Positions 24,014 to 34,803 of a stretch of 64,000 nt of DNA are shown here, piece after piece. Location of the stretch: assembly GCF_028009165.1 (NCBI RefSeq), contig NC_079241.1:62001-126000 (forward strand), in the 5' to 3' direction. The notes under the pieces were generated by a model. The model saw only the letters and a list, made by a program, of their open reading frames with translations. It was not told where the DNA came from and searched no databases. A program made the translations under genes and the position numbers. The stretch is from Akanthomyces muscarius. Lineage: Eukaryota; Ascomycota; Sordariomycetes; Hypocreales; Cordycipitaceae. The stretch's first letter is position 1, and every line of letters begins with the position of its first letter.

Positions 24014-27000
24014 TTTGGCATTGAAGCATGGTAGCCAGCGGCCGTAGGCGTAGGCGAGAGAAAATAAATATTATGATTATAAATGAACAAGAAGGGAGCT
24101 TGCTTACGCTTGCCGGGAAAGCTGCGGATACGGTTAACTACGACATGCTCCGCTATGTGGCAAAGAGTTCCGCCTTGCGACTCATGCATACTCTTGCCTG
24201 GCAGGCGAGCAGCAGCCAATGCACGGTATACTATCTCTATTGGAGGATTTACAGACTTTTCAGCGCTGCTTTTCATCATATTGCAGTTTGAATCCTGACG
24301 ACGTATTCGCCCGTTCTCGCTGCGGCGTGAGTTGCTGAGGAGGGGTAAAGACCTATTCGTCGATTCTTGTAACCAAAGTCTTCATTCATTCGGAATATGC
24401 AGGAGAGAGGACAGAGAACGGTCCACAATTGCACGGGCTGTAGTTACAAAAGTCGATAATCAAGGCTGGCCCCAGTGCGGGAACAGCCGGTAGCTGAGCT
24501 CAAAACAACCTCTTTTACTAGCCCGGCACAGTGCCACCGCGCTATTTCTTTTTTATCACTGCCTCAGCTCGATTAGAATGAGGGTGCAGGGGCTGTATAT
24601 TTGCGGAACAGCATCCTCAAGCATATACAAGGTAGGTGAACATTGATGACGCGGCCGAATGGTTACTCGCCTCTCAGGAGTGCGGCATACTTGGACCGAT
24701 GCTATCCGCCCAGGCAAGACGGCGAAAAGGCCGCCTTTATATTTACCGGGCTAAACCCGAATGAGGTTCGCTTGATACTGATGTTGTGATAGCAGGACAG
24801 CATGGCAGCCGCGCAGGGGTCAAACAGTACTGTGTAGTCACTATGGTTCAACAAGCCCAGCACAAAACAATACGTCTACACAACGTGTTAAATAAGCATG
24901 CCGAGAGCGAAATGCTGGATCCAGATTAGCTCACCTATAGATGACTGTAAGCTAGAAGTGTGTTTACCGGCCGAACCAAAATAGCGTTCCGCTTTAAAGC
25001 CCTACGTAGGGGTAACTCACTTCGCTGCCCGCTCTGCCTAAATAAAACTCTTGTCTGGGCTGCGTGGTCCGCCCCTAGTTCGCCTAAAGCGACCTCAGCA
25101 GTTGAATTTAATGACATTTTCCACTGCTGCGTGCCGAGTCAAGCGCAACATCCTAAAATTTTTACCCAGCACTGTCACCAGCGATGAATGGCTAGAATGT
25201 TAGTGCAGATTGCACCCTTTCCACGATGTAGCTCAGCTTGCTCGAGCTTGAGCGGCCAGTCACAATTCACAGCCGCCTCTGGGACACGGGTAGACCGTAA
25301 CGGTATCTTCCACTGTGCTACCGGCTTAGATTCAACCGCGAGCGGCGTCACGGAGCATGAGCTCGCACCCTGTCTGGGCCTTGGACCGGGTACTCTTCAA
25401 ACCCTTCTTACGCTTTGCACCTAAACCTTTTTTTAAAACGACTGCTTCGCGTGCGAGGGGAGGCGCGGCTATAGTCGTCGTCCACGGACATACTGAGTAT
25501 TCAGCTGGGCAAGGCGACGTACAAACCCGTCGTCAGCTGCGTTACATAGAGCGACCGATTCCATGTCGTTTCACACCTTCGAACGCCCAGTGCTAGTACC
25601 CCAGCTGATCGCCCTTCTTAAAGATCCTTATCAGGGCATAGATCTAATTGAAATGCTTCAGCAATACTGTCAGTTATAGAACCCCATGTTGCTTTCGTCA
25701 AAGTTGTTAGAAGCGCAGCTTAGCGGAGCGTGTCCTGAGGCCAAGAATGGAAACCTAAAGCTGTACGACGCACATTGGTACGCCTTACTGTGGCCGAGAG
25801 ACTTCGTTGCCAGCCCGACCTACATAGCAGTCAAGGCAATGGTAATGTACACTGTTGCGCTGGCCAGCCACACTCCAGGGATAATCCTCTACTGGTGCGT
25901 GCTGAGTCGCACGAGAAGCCCTAACTGGTTAGGCGGTCAGTCTCTCAACACTACAGCACCTGGTTTTACCAGCAGCGGAACTTGACAGAATGGAAACCAG
26001 GCTACTCCATGTTGGGCACATCATAAAGCAGCTTTTTAATGGTGCGAGTGGCTTTCTGCCCGTTGGTGGCTTTTTGGCTGTTCCCTCCCTTGACCAGCGC
26101 CAGTTTTCGGCCAAAAATACATGTGGAGACAGCAAAAAGGGAGTAACAAACAAGCGAAACGCTCGCACTCGTCAGGCACTGGAGAGCCAGAAAGCTACTT
26201 GCCACCAACCAGCTGGTCAAGAAGCTGTGGGTAGAAAGCCGCCAGCAACTTGGGGAATAAATGACCAAGTGGATAAGGGAAAGCAGCCATCGGTCAGGAA
26301 CGACGAGCCGGACATGGCACAGCTGGAAAGCCACTCCCTAACGAAGTGAGCGCCCTAAGAAAGATGCGGGCAGCGGGCGCCGATGATCGAGCACAGAGTA
26401 AAAGTGGACAGACGGCGAAGGGCCTCGCAGCGCCCTAATAAGGCGTTCCGACCACTTCCACTTCTTTTTCCGGTCTTCTTTCAGCCCTCCATTTCCTGGC
26501 GCTCAAGCCACTTTCTGCTTGGCTCATTTGCTCATCTGGCCCTTTGCCCGTAACCCGCGGCATCGTTTTGCGCCAGATTTCGAGGCAGTGCTTCTGACTG
26601 GGCGGCTCTCGCCTGTCCATTATTGCATCTGGCTTCGTTTCTCTCTCTTTTTTGTTTTTCCAGTTCGGCTCTCTGCATTGTTGTACTTTTACGCCCCCTC
26701 TCCTCGCCGACCACTGTATTATTACTGCGTCTTTAATTTTGTGAATCTGAAGTTACGTGCATCAGTCCATTCAATTTGCTTTCAAAGTTGATAATTTCGA
26801 AGTTGGGGGATTTAATTCCATCGCTGTGGCTGCCACGTTGACCACTGGTTGAAAATTGTAAGGTAGTACCGCAGCTCATACAAGACGGGAACAATTGAGG
26901 CTTGTCATGGGTATTTCACATTCCCCCACATCCTACTTTCCCGTTCGTATCTAGCACAAGCCGCGCGCCACAACAAGCTTCGCGGTTTGTTCGTGCCTCT

Positions 27001-27600
27001 TAGTGAAGTGTTTCTTCCCGTAGCTGTAAAGTGGATGCCAACGTGCATGTCAAACACCAGGCGGAAGCTTCTCACTGCTGCTGGTGAGCGTCGAAAGAAG
27101 ATCCCAAAGGTTTACCCGCTGGGCCGCCGCCAACCTCTACTGGAGGGCGCAAGAGTAAGATTAACTGACGGTCCAATTCTGGTCGACGGTGGCCCTCCGT
27201 CATATTTTCTCAGGCAGGTTTTCGAAAAGTCCTCAACCAGCGTGCCTTAATAACCGAGGAAAGGGTTAAACTAAGCGGAATCGTCTAATATGTACTAGCT
27301 TTCGTAATTTAGGAGGCCTCAACTTTGAATCAACGCCAGTAGATTTTCGTGATGATATTGTTTCGTGGCTACCTTCCGCCGGCTTGGGTGATAACCAGCT
27401 TGAAGAGTTGGCACGTGCCCATGGCGGCCTTGCCTGGTGTTGCTGAGGCTGTACGCACATTGCGCTTGTTCGGACGTAAGCAAGCTGCAAGACAAGGGGC
27501 GCAAAATGGTTGAAGGGCCTAACATACTTCCCAGGACGCTAATCATTGGCCACGTCTGCCAAGGCTCGAATATTTTACCATATTCCACATATTTATTGCG
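24014..27600. other. Gene-poor region with scattered coding-like traces
   Basis: Apart from relic 3 (25330-25470), frames here are short. Coding-like but unassignable traces occur near 25560-25680 (plus strand, reading VPQLIALLKDPYQGIDLIEM), 27080-27250 (plus) and 27300-27450 (plus, reading VDFRDDIVSWLPSAGLGD). No complete gene could be built. Confidence 0.4.
25330..25470 (+). pseudogene. Relic 3 of a DUF6601-like family
   Basis: The DNA aligns with relic 2 over its core: GTCACGGAGC, CTGTCTGG and a GGACCGGGTACTCTTCAAACC-like stretch match 23690-23750. Translation gives SHPVWALDRVLFKPFLRF in one frame and VTEHEL in another. Only this core is recognisable. Confidence 0.4.
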
Positions 27601-27689
27601 GAGCCAGATTTTACCAGTGGGGCATCCAATCAGGGTCGAAAGCATAGGCCCAATTTGCACAGGCGTAGGGCACGGTATTTCTCTTGGAG

Positions 27690-27886
27690 TACGTAGGATG
27701 GTTCTCGTAAAGAGATGGTACCGGCAAAGGCGCAATCATCACCAGTCCTGCGACCGCGAGACTGAGCGCAGCAGTTGCGGGAGGCACCAAGGTTGATGTA
27801 AGAGCCAGTGAAGCACTTGCAAGCCTCGCCGGCGGCGAAGAGAGTGGCAGCAGCGAAGATGATAGCGGAGAACTGCAGAACTGCAT
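27690..27886 (-). pseudogene. Small secreted cysteine-rich protein, broken by an 8 bp duplication
   Basis: Just after the ATG (27886-27884) the 8-mer GAACTGCA (plus strand) is present twice in tandem, 27870-27877 and 27878-27885. Translation from the ATG then gives an S/P/L-rich frame. The frame reached by ignoring one unit shows a hydrophobic leader with A-x-A-like end, then a CKC, a CC and a DDC region, as in small secreted fungal proteins. Similarity fades beyond about 27700. I infer a signal peptide of ~18 residues and a dead gene. Use of a non-ATG start upstream cannot be excluded. Confidence 0.5.
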
Positions 27887-27995
27887 TCTGATTGAGAGGT
27901 GGCCTTATAGTGAGTAAAAGAAGATGATTGTTTTTATTGTTTTGCGCAAAATCAGCCTCACCCTACATTCTATATCTGTTAAAGTTACTGGTAGT

Positions 27996-28920
27996 GGGCG
28001 CTGTAGCAGCTAAAATGGGTGTTTATTAACGTCGGCCACCCACTTTCGGGTCCCCCCCGCTTTCGGGTCAGCGTTTTACACCAAAAAACGCTAAAAGATA
28101 CACTTTTTAAAGGACAATAGTAGTACTATTATAGTAGATAATATTATACATTAAATATAGTAATCTTATAATTAGATGTCTCTTAATTATCAGATTTGTT
28201 TTAGACCTAAATATAATTTTACTTAATTCTCTTAATTCTATAAAGTTAAAAAAAAAAAAAACACATACATTTTACTAGTAAATATATTTTTATTATTAAC
28301 TAATTCTTAAAATTAGCTATACATCTACTAAAATATCTATAATTAGTAAAATCTAATAGAAATTCTTATTATAATATTTTAAAGTCTAAAATTATTTCTT
28401 AAATAATATTTAATAAATAAAATAAAGAAAGTCTCTAAAAAACTATCCCCACTTTTCTAGTTTTCTTTATATCTCCTTTAAAGAATTTTTTTAAGAAGTA
28501 AACTTAGTATTATTAGAGTCTTTAAATTCTAAATATTTTAACTATATATTTTTTATTCTTTAAGCTAGATTATAGAGAGTACTAGACTTTTTTAAAATTA
28601 GTATGTAGTTTATATGTAGACTACTTTAGTAAAATCTAACTAAATCTAAAAAATAGCTTTAAGAATATAAACTTATTTTCTTATAAGCAATATAGAAATC
28701 AAAATTATTATATTTGTAAAATAATTTTATCTGCCTATAGTCTAGCTCTATTATAGGTCAAAAAACCGACTTTTTAGTGTAAAAGGCCGACCCGAAAGGG
28801 GGGGGGACCCGAAAGTGGGTGGCCGACGTTAGCGGGTATTTTCCAGGCCTGCCAGCCTAAGGCACCCGTTGCTTAGAGTGACGCCCACTAGTAATCGCCT
28901 AGTTTTAGCGGTTACAGCGG
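27996..28920. mobile_element. Possible ~120 bp inverted-repeat element interrupted by A2
   Basis: CGCTGTAGCAGCTAAAA (27998-28014) is matched on the other strand by CGCTGTAACCGCTAAAA (about 28902-28918), 15 of 17 positions identical, outside both ends of element A2. Without A2 the unit would be about 120 bp, the size of a tiny MITE. No target duplication was established. Confidence 0.35.
28029..28829. mobile_element. Non-autonomous TIR element A2 (relative of A1), RIP-mutated inside
   Basis: 801 bp with inverted repeats of about 45 bp, outer part ACGTCGGCCACCCACTTTCG, containing two CTTTCGGGTC boxes separated by a C run. It is flanked by TA (28027-28028 and 28830-28831). The interior from ~28090 to ~28750 is strongly AT-rich with CA, TG and CG depletion and no open frame. 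The shared ends with A1 (1712-10420) indicate mobilisation by the same transposase. Probably an internal-deletion derivative. Confidence 0.85.
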
Positions 28921-29869
28921 CCGCTAACTTGAACAGATAGAGAGTGTGGGTGAAGCTGGTTCTGCACAGTACAATATGATTGTAGTGTTGTATTGCGTTG
29001 TTGTGGTAATGATGGATTCAATTTCGTGGGAGAATAGCTCCCAAATCCATCCACCAGATAGCCATGCCTGTTGTGAACTAGTTTGCGATTGTGGCGATCT
29101 CACCGAGCAGCTCCAGGCACCTGCCCCCCCGCCAGGGCTGCGACTTTCCAACTCTCCGTCATGAAGCATTAAAAGCGGAAACATCTTGGTGTGGTCCTGC
29201 TGTGCTCTCGACAGCGGCAGTCGCTCCGGGAGCACGACCCAAAATAAGCCAGACTGAAGCAAGTTTGTAGGGGCGAGCTGCTTGGAAAAGCATAATTCAA
29301 GGCCCGTTTTGGCCATTCCCTGACGGCAAAAGTTAGGAGGGCTGGAACATGCAAGTAGTACTACCTTATTGGCGATTTGTGCTTGTGGCAGTGACAGCAC
29401 AACATGACGACGATGACACGTGGTTTTGGCTGGCTGCTGTCAAGGTTCCGGGTGAGCCTGCGGTCTGCCTGATGGAGTGATGACCCCGCAGCCTCGTCGA
29501 TAAAAAAACGTGATATCTCCACGGCAGAAACGAATCTTTACAGTTGGGCGGCCCATGCGGGATCGAAATAGCTTAAATGGTGGGGAGCTGGGAAGAGCTG
29601 AGGTGTTGTGGCTTACAGCTGCTCCAAACAGCGAGGCAGCCAGGAGGCTGAGCCGAGAGGGCTGAGTCTTTCCGAGTTCCAATTAAGAACAGCCCTGGGA
29701 GCTCCAATTACGAGCATTACGAACGGAAACGTGAGGCCTTGCTAAAAAAGGCTGCTTGTACTGTAGGGACTTTGTGTACATATATATATTACCTCTCTGC
29801 CTCATTCATTCTTAACGAAATCCCCTCAACTAAGCCAAGGCAGAGACCGCACACCATTACACATCCACC
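28832..29869. other. Intergenic region upstream of the AIM24-like gene
   Basis: About 1 kb. A 158-codon minus-strand frame at 28924-29400 has no motif and a low-complexity C-terminus, and looks incidental. A TATA-like tract lies at 29779-29790. Confidence 0.5.
29779..29790 (+). promoter_or_regulatory. TATA-like element upstream of the AIM24-like gene
   Basis: CATATATATATT about 85 bp before the ATG at 29870, followed by a pyrimidine-rich CCTCTCTGCCTC stretch, as is common at fungal promoters. Confidence 0.4.
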
Positions 29870-29902
29870 ATGTCTTACCAACCTCAGCAGGCTTACCTCC
29901 CC

Positions 29903-29935
<33 letters not shown>

Positions 29936-30702
29936 TATCAACAGCAACAGCAGCCGCACAGTACTGACAGCGGTTCTTTCCATGGCGGCACTTACAGCAT
30001 CAACCACCGCGACACAAATGCCATCCTCAACCTCAACCTCCAGCAGGGTGCCGTGGTCAACTCCAAGTCCGGCGCCATGATCCACATGGCGGGCACCATC
30101 CAGCTCACCGGCAACGTCAAGTTCTCCATGAAGAAGCTCTTCACGGGCGGGAAGATGTCCGAGTCAACATACACGGGGCCAGGAACCATCGCTCTCGGCC
30201 CCACGCTCATGGGCGACATTATTACCGTGCACGTCGACGGCCGCACACAGTGGACGGTGGGCAAGAATGCTTACCTTGCGCGCACGCCCGAGGTGCTTAT
30301 GGACACCAAGGCGCAGGGCATCAGCAAATCGCTATTCTCGGGCGAGGATGTTTTCGTGTACCGTCTGGCCGGGCAGGGCTTGCTCTGGCTGACGAGCTTC
30401 GGAGCGGTGGATCGTCTAGAGGTAAGGGATTCTACTACGTTGCATGTTCACATCCAAGATATTTGTACTGACTGATATTTTTGCAATAGCTTCAAGCGGG
30501 CCAGCAGCACATTGTCGATAATGGCCATCTTGTCGCCTGGAGCTGCGATTATAAGATGGAAAAGGCTGGAGGCGGAGCCATGAGCAGTCTCAAGACAGGA
30601 GAGGGCCTAGTGTGCCGTTTCACTGGGCCGGGCGCTGTTTATGTGCAAACAAGAAATATGGATGAGTTTGATTCGTATATTCGCTCACATAGCGCCGCTT
30701 GA
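29870..30702 (+). CDS. AIM24 family protein with N-terminal polyglutamine
   Basis: Two exons, 29870-30421 and 30490-30702, with a 68 bp intron (GTAAGG...AATAG), encode 254 aa. Residues ~12-28 are an 11-Q run, a Y and 5 Q, coded by mixed CAG/CAA. The rest is one AIM24/TRAP-like domain: GGTYSINHRDTNAILNLNL, AVVNSKSGAMIHMAG, SESTYTGPGTIALGPTLMGD, LWLTSFGAVDRLE across the splice to QAGQQHIVDNGHLVAWSCDY, and a GEGLVCRFTGPGAVYVQTRN end. Family members are cytosolic or mitochondrial with poorly known biochemistry; yeast Aim24 affects mitochondrial cristae organisation. No mitochondrial presequence is evident here. The gene looks intact. Confidence 0.93.
29898..29956 (+). repeat. CAG/CAA microsatellite coding polyglutamine
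   Basis: Alternating CAG and CAA codons interrupted once by TAT. It is likely length-variable between strains. Confidence 0.85.
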
Positions 30703-30756
30703 GCTGGAAATAGCATTATGCTAGTTAGAGTTTGTTGAACTGAAAAATTGGACCCT

Positions 30757-31193
30757 TCAAGCTCTTCGCAAGTTTGCCGTTGGCAGGCTGCAGCAGAAAC
30801 TGCGCGTCGTTATGGCGGAGTGGGCCTCCACGTCTCTGACTACGGCAATGTCTCGGAGGGCTGCCTCCATCGCGCCCTCCCGCACCTCACTCTTCTCCGT
30901 CTCGGCCTCGCTCACGTACGACACGATGCCCGGCTTGACCTCGTCCACCCACAACTGTTTCTCGGCGACGACGGCCTCACTGCCGCGCTTCTTGGGGTAG
31001 CAGGCGCAGATAATGAAGCCTGGCAACCGTCGCGGGGCGCGCAGCGTCCGCCGTTGTTGTTGCCCTGGTGGTAGCAGACCTTAGAGCACATCGTCGCCGC
31101 CGGTGAAGTTGTGGCAGATGGCGGACGCCGTCGACGCGAGCGCCAGAGCGACAAGATCTTTATGGTCGATCCTGTCTGGCTACGCTGAAACAT
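30757..31193 (-). pseudogene. Defensin-like (CS-alpha-beta) secreted peptide gene, frameshifted
   Basis: From an ATG at 31193 the minus strand shows, spread over alternating frames, a hydrophobic leader ending in an A-S-A-like site (near 31120), then cysteines in the order of fungal/insect defensins: C, CxxxC, C, C and CxC, the last in FIICACYPKKRG near 31010. Frame changes occur near 31155 (within the leader), near 31086 (a lost GT repeat unit before the second cysteine) and near 31023 (a lost C before the last cysteines). A long acidic tail without cysteines follows in the last frame to the stop at 30757, unusual for a defensin. In the related families the mature peptide is antimicrobial; this copy cannot make it. 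Confidence 0.6.
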
Positions 31194-32030
31194 TGGCGTG
31201 CTAGCGGCTCGTTGCTACTTGATCTTCTGGTATAGAGAATACACCACTTGTGCTGAAGAACATGTTCTCTCAGGAATTAAAAGGTTACAGTGTACGGCAC
31301 TTTCTGCCTCTAAACTTGAACTTGTATCTATATAATGGCATAACCGCCTTTAGGTGACTTGACTAAAAAATACCGAATCCCGTGAAAATTAATCCTAATG
31401 AGCGCGTTAATCTTTGTCCTACTCAAAGACTGTCGAATATTTTATCATCTCTCTTCTTTCCTTCGTTGTTTTTCTAATGATAGTCATAACAAGAGAAGAA
31501 CCATAAGCGTAGAAGTACACCTATCGAAGTTAACATTGCATGAAATTAAACCAGCCTCGCCAAGTTCGGTGAACTTAAATTAATACAGGGGGCTCCCCCG
31601 TCCGTCATCATCAGCTGCGTGCGTAGTGATCGCTTGCCGCCAATCGGGTTCGTCGCGTGGGGATAATGCGAGCAATACGGCAAAACCTGGGCACAGCAGG
31701 GCGGCGCATCACCACTTGCTGTGAGGCGCAGTACAACGCAGTGCACCAGATATAGAGTTTATTCTGGACCCAAATTCTAGGATGACTGTAAAAAGTCATT
31801 TTATATGCCCGAGCGATTCTCAGCTCTATCCGCCGACATATAGTGAGAAGCAGATGTTTTTGCTCGGATTCATCGGTATCACAGCGAAACATCATGGCGC
31901 AGCACATGGTTCTTTCGAACCAGGATCAGGGGCTTGCTTATATATACCAAGCCATGATACAGCTCTCCGGTCAGATTAACGATGCTTAACAGTCAAAGTT
32001 TATCACAGCAACGTTTCGAAATTGACAACG
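31194..32030. other. Intergenic region, promoter of the FAD-linked oxidase
   Basis: About 840 bp with no supported gene. A TATATATA motif at about 31938-31945 lies ~90 bp before the oxidase ATG. Confidence 0.5.
31938..31945 (+). promoter_or_regulatory. TATA box of the FAD-linked oxidase gene
   Basis: TTATATATACC about 90 bp upstream of the ATG at 32031, at normal fungal distance. Confidence 0.45.
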
Positions 32031-34223
32031 ATGTTATCCAAGCTCCTTGCCCTCCTAGCAGCTGCTTTCCCGCTTTTTGTTACCGCCAGTTCAGATTGCA
32101 AGTGTGTAAGTACACAAATCATGGCGTTTTTTGCCCCTAGAAGCGCGCAGCTTACCGAAAAAAGACACCACGCGATAGCTGCTGGCCAAGCGACTTTGAC
32201 TGGCAACACTTCAACGCCACTATCAACGGCCGCCTGATCAAGGCGCACCCAGCAGCTTCAGTCTGCTACGAGTCCCAGCCCGATTACAACGAGGCCGCCT
32301 GCAGCACCATCCGTGATCAATGGAGGAACTCGACATTCCACGGCCAGGACCCGATCAGTATCGACTATCCCTTCCTTGCGAACAATACCTGCCCTCCCAC
32401 TTTCCCCAACGGAACAAGTGTTTCTGGGGACCCAAATGCAGGAAGCAAGGGATGTGCCTTGGGTGGATACCCAGACTATGTGATTGATGCGACGTCTGCA
32501 GAAGTCATCGCCACGGCGCTGAAATGGGCGCAGAGGAAGCGGATTCGCGTCGTCATTAAGAACTCGGGTCATTCTCATCTTGGAAGGTGAGCTTTTGCTG
32601 CTGAAATCGGATCTTTCCGCTGCCAGAAGCTGACCAATGTTGGACAAATCACAGGAGCACTGGATACGGAAGCTTGTCGTAAGTTGCAGCCAAGAAGCGG
32701 CTCTTATAAGATACAACTTGCTGACATTCTTCTCTAGGATTTGGACTCGTAACATCAAAAAGGTTGAATACATTGAAAGCTTTCAGTCCGCTTCCTGTAA
32801 AAGCAACTTCACTCACAAGGCTGCCTCGATTGGAGCTGGTGAGGTCGGAATTGATGTTAACAGAGCCCTAGACAAGCACGGAGCTGTCATTGTCGCGGGC
32901 GCTAATCCTGTGAGTATTCCAGTGGGTGGAGAGGTAGACAGCTAACACAGCTTTGCAGAGCGTTGGAATCGTCGGATGGTTTACCGGAGGTGGCCATGGA
33001 CCGCTCAGCAGCGACTACGGCATGGGATCCGACAACCTTCTTGAGGCAACACTGATCACGCCAAACGGCACCACCCTGACCGTCAATGCTTGCCAGCACT
33101 CTGACCTGTTCTACGCCTTGCGCGGTGGCGGCGGCGGCACCTATGGCGTCGTTACCTCCGCGGTCATGAAGGCCTATGCTTCCCCGCGCACCACCCTCTG
33201 GTCATTTTCCATAAACCTGCTCGACCAGACAAAGGAGTCCCAGTGGTGGGACCTCATGGTGTTTTTCCACTCGCAGCTACCAGCGTGGAAGGAGGCTGGA
33301 ATGCAGGGGTATTACTATGTCATGGGGCCGCCCTTTATGAAGAGCCGAATGCTTGTGGGAGGCTTCTACATGTACAACAAACCGAACGGGACCGTCGAGA
33401 ACCTCATCGCGCCTCTGAAGAGAAAAGTTCTTGACGGCATGCCTAAAGTCTTTGCTTACCAGTCCAGTGTCCACACGGCGTCTTCTTTTATGGAGATTTA
33501 TGGTCCTACTCAGAATGAGGAAGTTGGCACTGGCGGATTCTCTCTAGGCAGTAGACTACTGCCAGCTGAGCCTCTTAAAGACACAAAGGCCATGAGAACC
33601 CTTCTGCGGGAGCTCTCAGGAGCGTCCAGTGATGGTACCGTACGTGCGCAGAGCAGAGCAGCACGACCCCCTTTTGTATCATCGTGGTGCTAACTATTGG
33701 CAAGACCTCTATTCCAGTCGCGGTTATCATCGGTCACGTCATTGCCAACTCGAATAATGCCGGTCTCGAAACCGGCCTCAACTCGGCGTGGCGCAAAGCC
33801 GTCGTCCACTTCCTCATCGTCGGCGGCTGGGAAGACGGAGCTCCAGACAGCGTCGCCACGGCCGTCCGCGACGACGTGACAAACAGCAAGACATATGCCA
33901 TGCGCAAGCTCGCCCCGGATAGCGGTGCATACTTTAACGAGGTGAGGATTTTGTGGGCTTCTTTTCCGTTTTGCTCTGGGAAAGAGAGCCAGGTACGGGC
34001 TGGGGTGGAGAAGGTGCTAATTCACTTTTTGCAGATGGACATTAATGAGCCAAACTGGCAATACACTGCCTTCGGTAGCAACTACCCACGGCTACGCGCG
34101 GTCAAGAAAAAGTATGACCCGGAGGGATTGCTCTGGTGTACACACTGTGTGGGAAGCGAGGAATGGGTTCCGAACGACAGTGGACAGCTTTGCCGTCCGT
34201 CTTGGTTCGGCGATTCGGCTTGA
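32031..34223 (+). CDS. Secreted FAD-linked oxidoreductase, berberine-bridge-enzyme type
   Basis: Seven exons by my model: 32031-32105, 32141-32586, 32655-32678, 32738-32909, 32959-33639, 33705-33941, 34035-34223; all joins keep frame and give 607 aa. The first intron would be only 35 bp, so its acceptor is uncertain. Order: signal peptide (MLSKLLALLAAAFPLFVTA, residues 1-19), Cys-rich start with DSCWPSD, FAD_binding_4/PCMH domain with NSGHSHLGRSTG whose His (about 169) is the usual covalent flavin site, GWFTGGGHGPLS, LRGGGGGTYGVVT, and the C-terminal BBE domain with NYPRLRAVKKKYDPEG. Several N-x-S/T sites fit a secreted glycoprotein. Relatives oxidise alcohols, sugars or secondary metabolites with O2; the substrate here is unknown. 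No biosynthetic core enzyme lies nearby. Intact. Confidence 0.93.
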
Positions 34224-34404
34224 ACTATGGCATTAGTTATAGTATAGTTTAGTGAATCCAGCACGTTTCGCGCCTTGTAAAATCACCCACAGTACAAGTG
34301 CCCCTATACAAGCCACGGCGCTGAGGATCGCACGGACCGTCCCGCAGCACCGGCATGTCTCCACGATGGATCACATCCACCACTATTAAAAGTGTATGAT
34401 GTAA

Positions 34405-34803
34405 TCAACAAGCCCAGCGGGAGCTTCCGTCTTATTCGTATCGAAGGAGGGGGGGGGAAAACGTTTGTGCATTGACTTTCGTGGCCTCAACCAAATCAGG
34501 AAGAAAAACAGAGCACCGTTGCCCCTAGTAACGGAAATTATGGACCGGCTCCAGGGCGCTAAGTGTTGCACAAAGCTGGAGATGAAGGACGCGTATAGGC
34601 GACTAAGAATACGCGACGGCGACGAGTGGAAGACGGCATTTCGCTGCCGCTTCGGGCACTTCGAGTATTTAGTATTGCCGTTCGGACTGACGGGAGCACC
34701 GTCCACATTTCAGGAATATGACAATGCTACCCTACACGAGGATATCGATTATATCTGCATCTTATACTTGGACGACGTCTTGGTGTTTAGTAGGACCTAC
34801 TAA
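34405..34803 (+). pseudogene. Unmutated Ty3/gypsy reverse-transcriptase fragment
   Basis: A 132-codon open piece runs SPAGASVLFVSKEGGGKRL, LCIDFRGLNQI, FGHFEYLVLPFGLTGAPSTF and ends ILYLDDVLVFSRTY then TAA. It covers RT motifs from the fingers to the catalytic YLDD. It has normal GC and no RIP, although the block starting right after it is saturated with mutations. An upstream TAA (34402) and the abrupt end show that it is only a fragment. It resembles the RIP-mutated RT of family X near 7270-7680. A nine-G run at 34449-34457 lies in frame. Confidence 0.85.

Noticed and set aside
28924..29400. 158-codon minus-strand open frame
   Set aside because: No motif, odd composition and a Thr/Ile-rich low-complexity end; no splice context.
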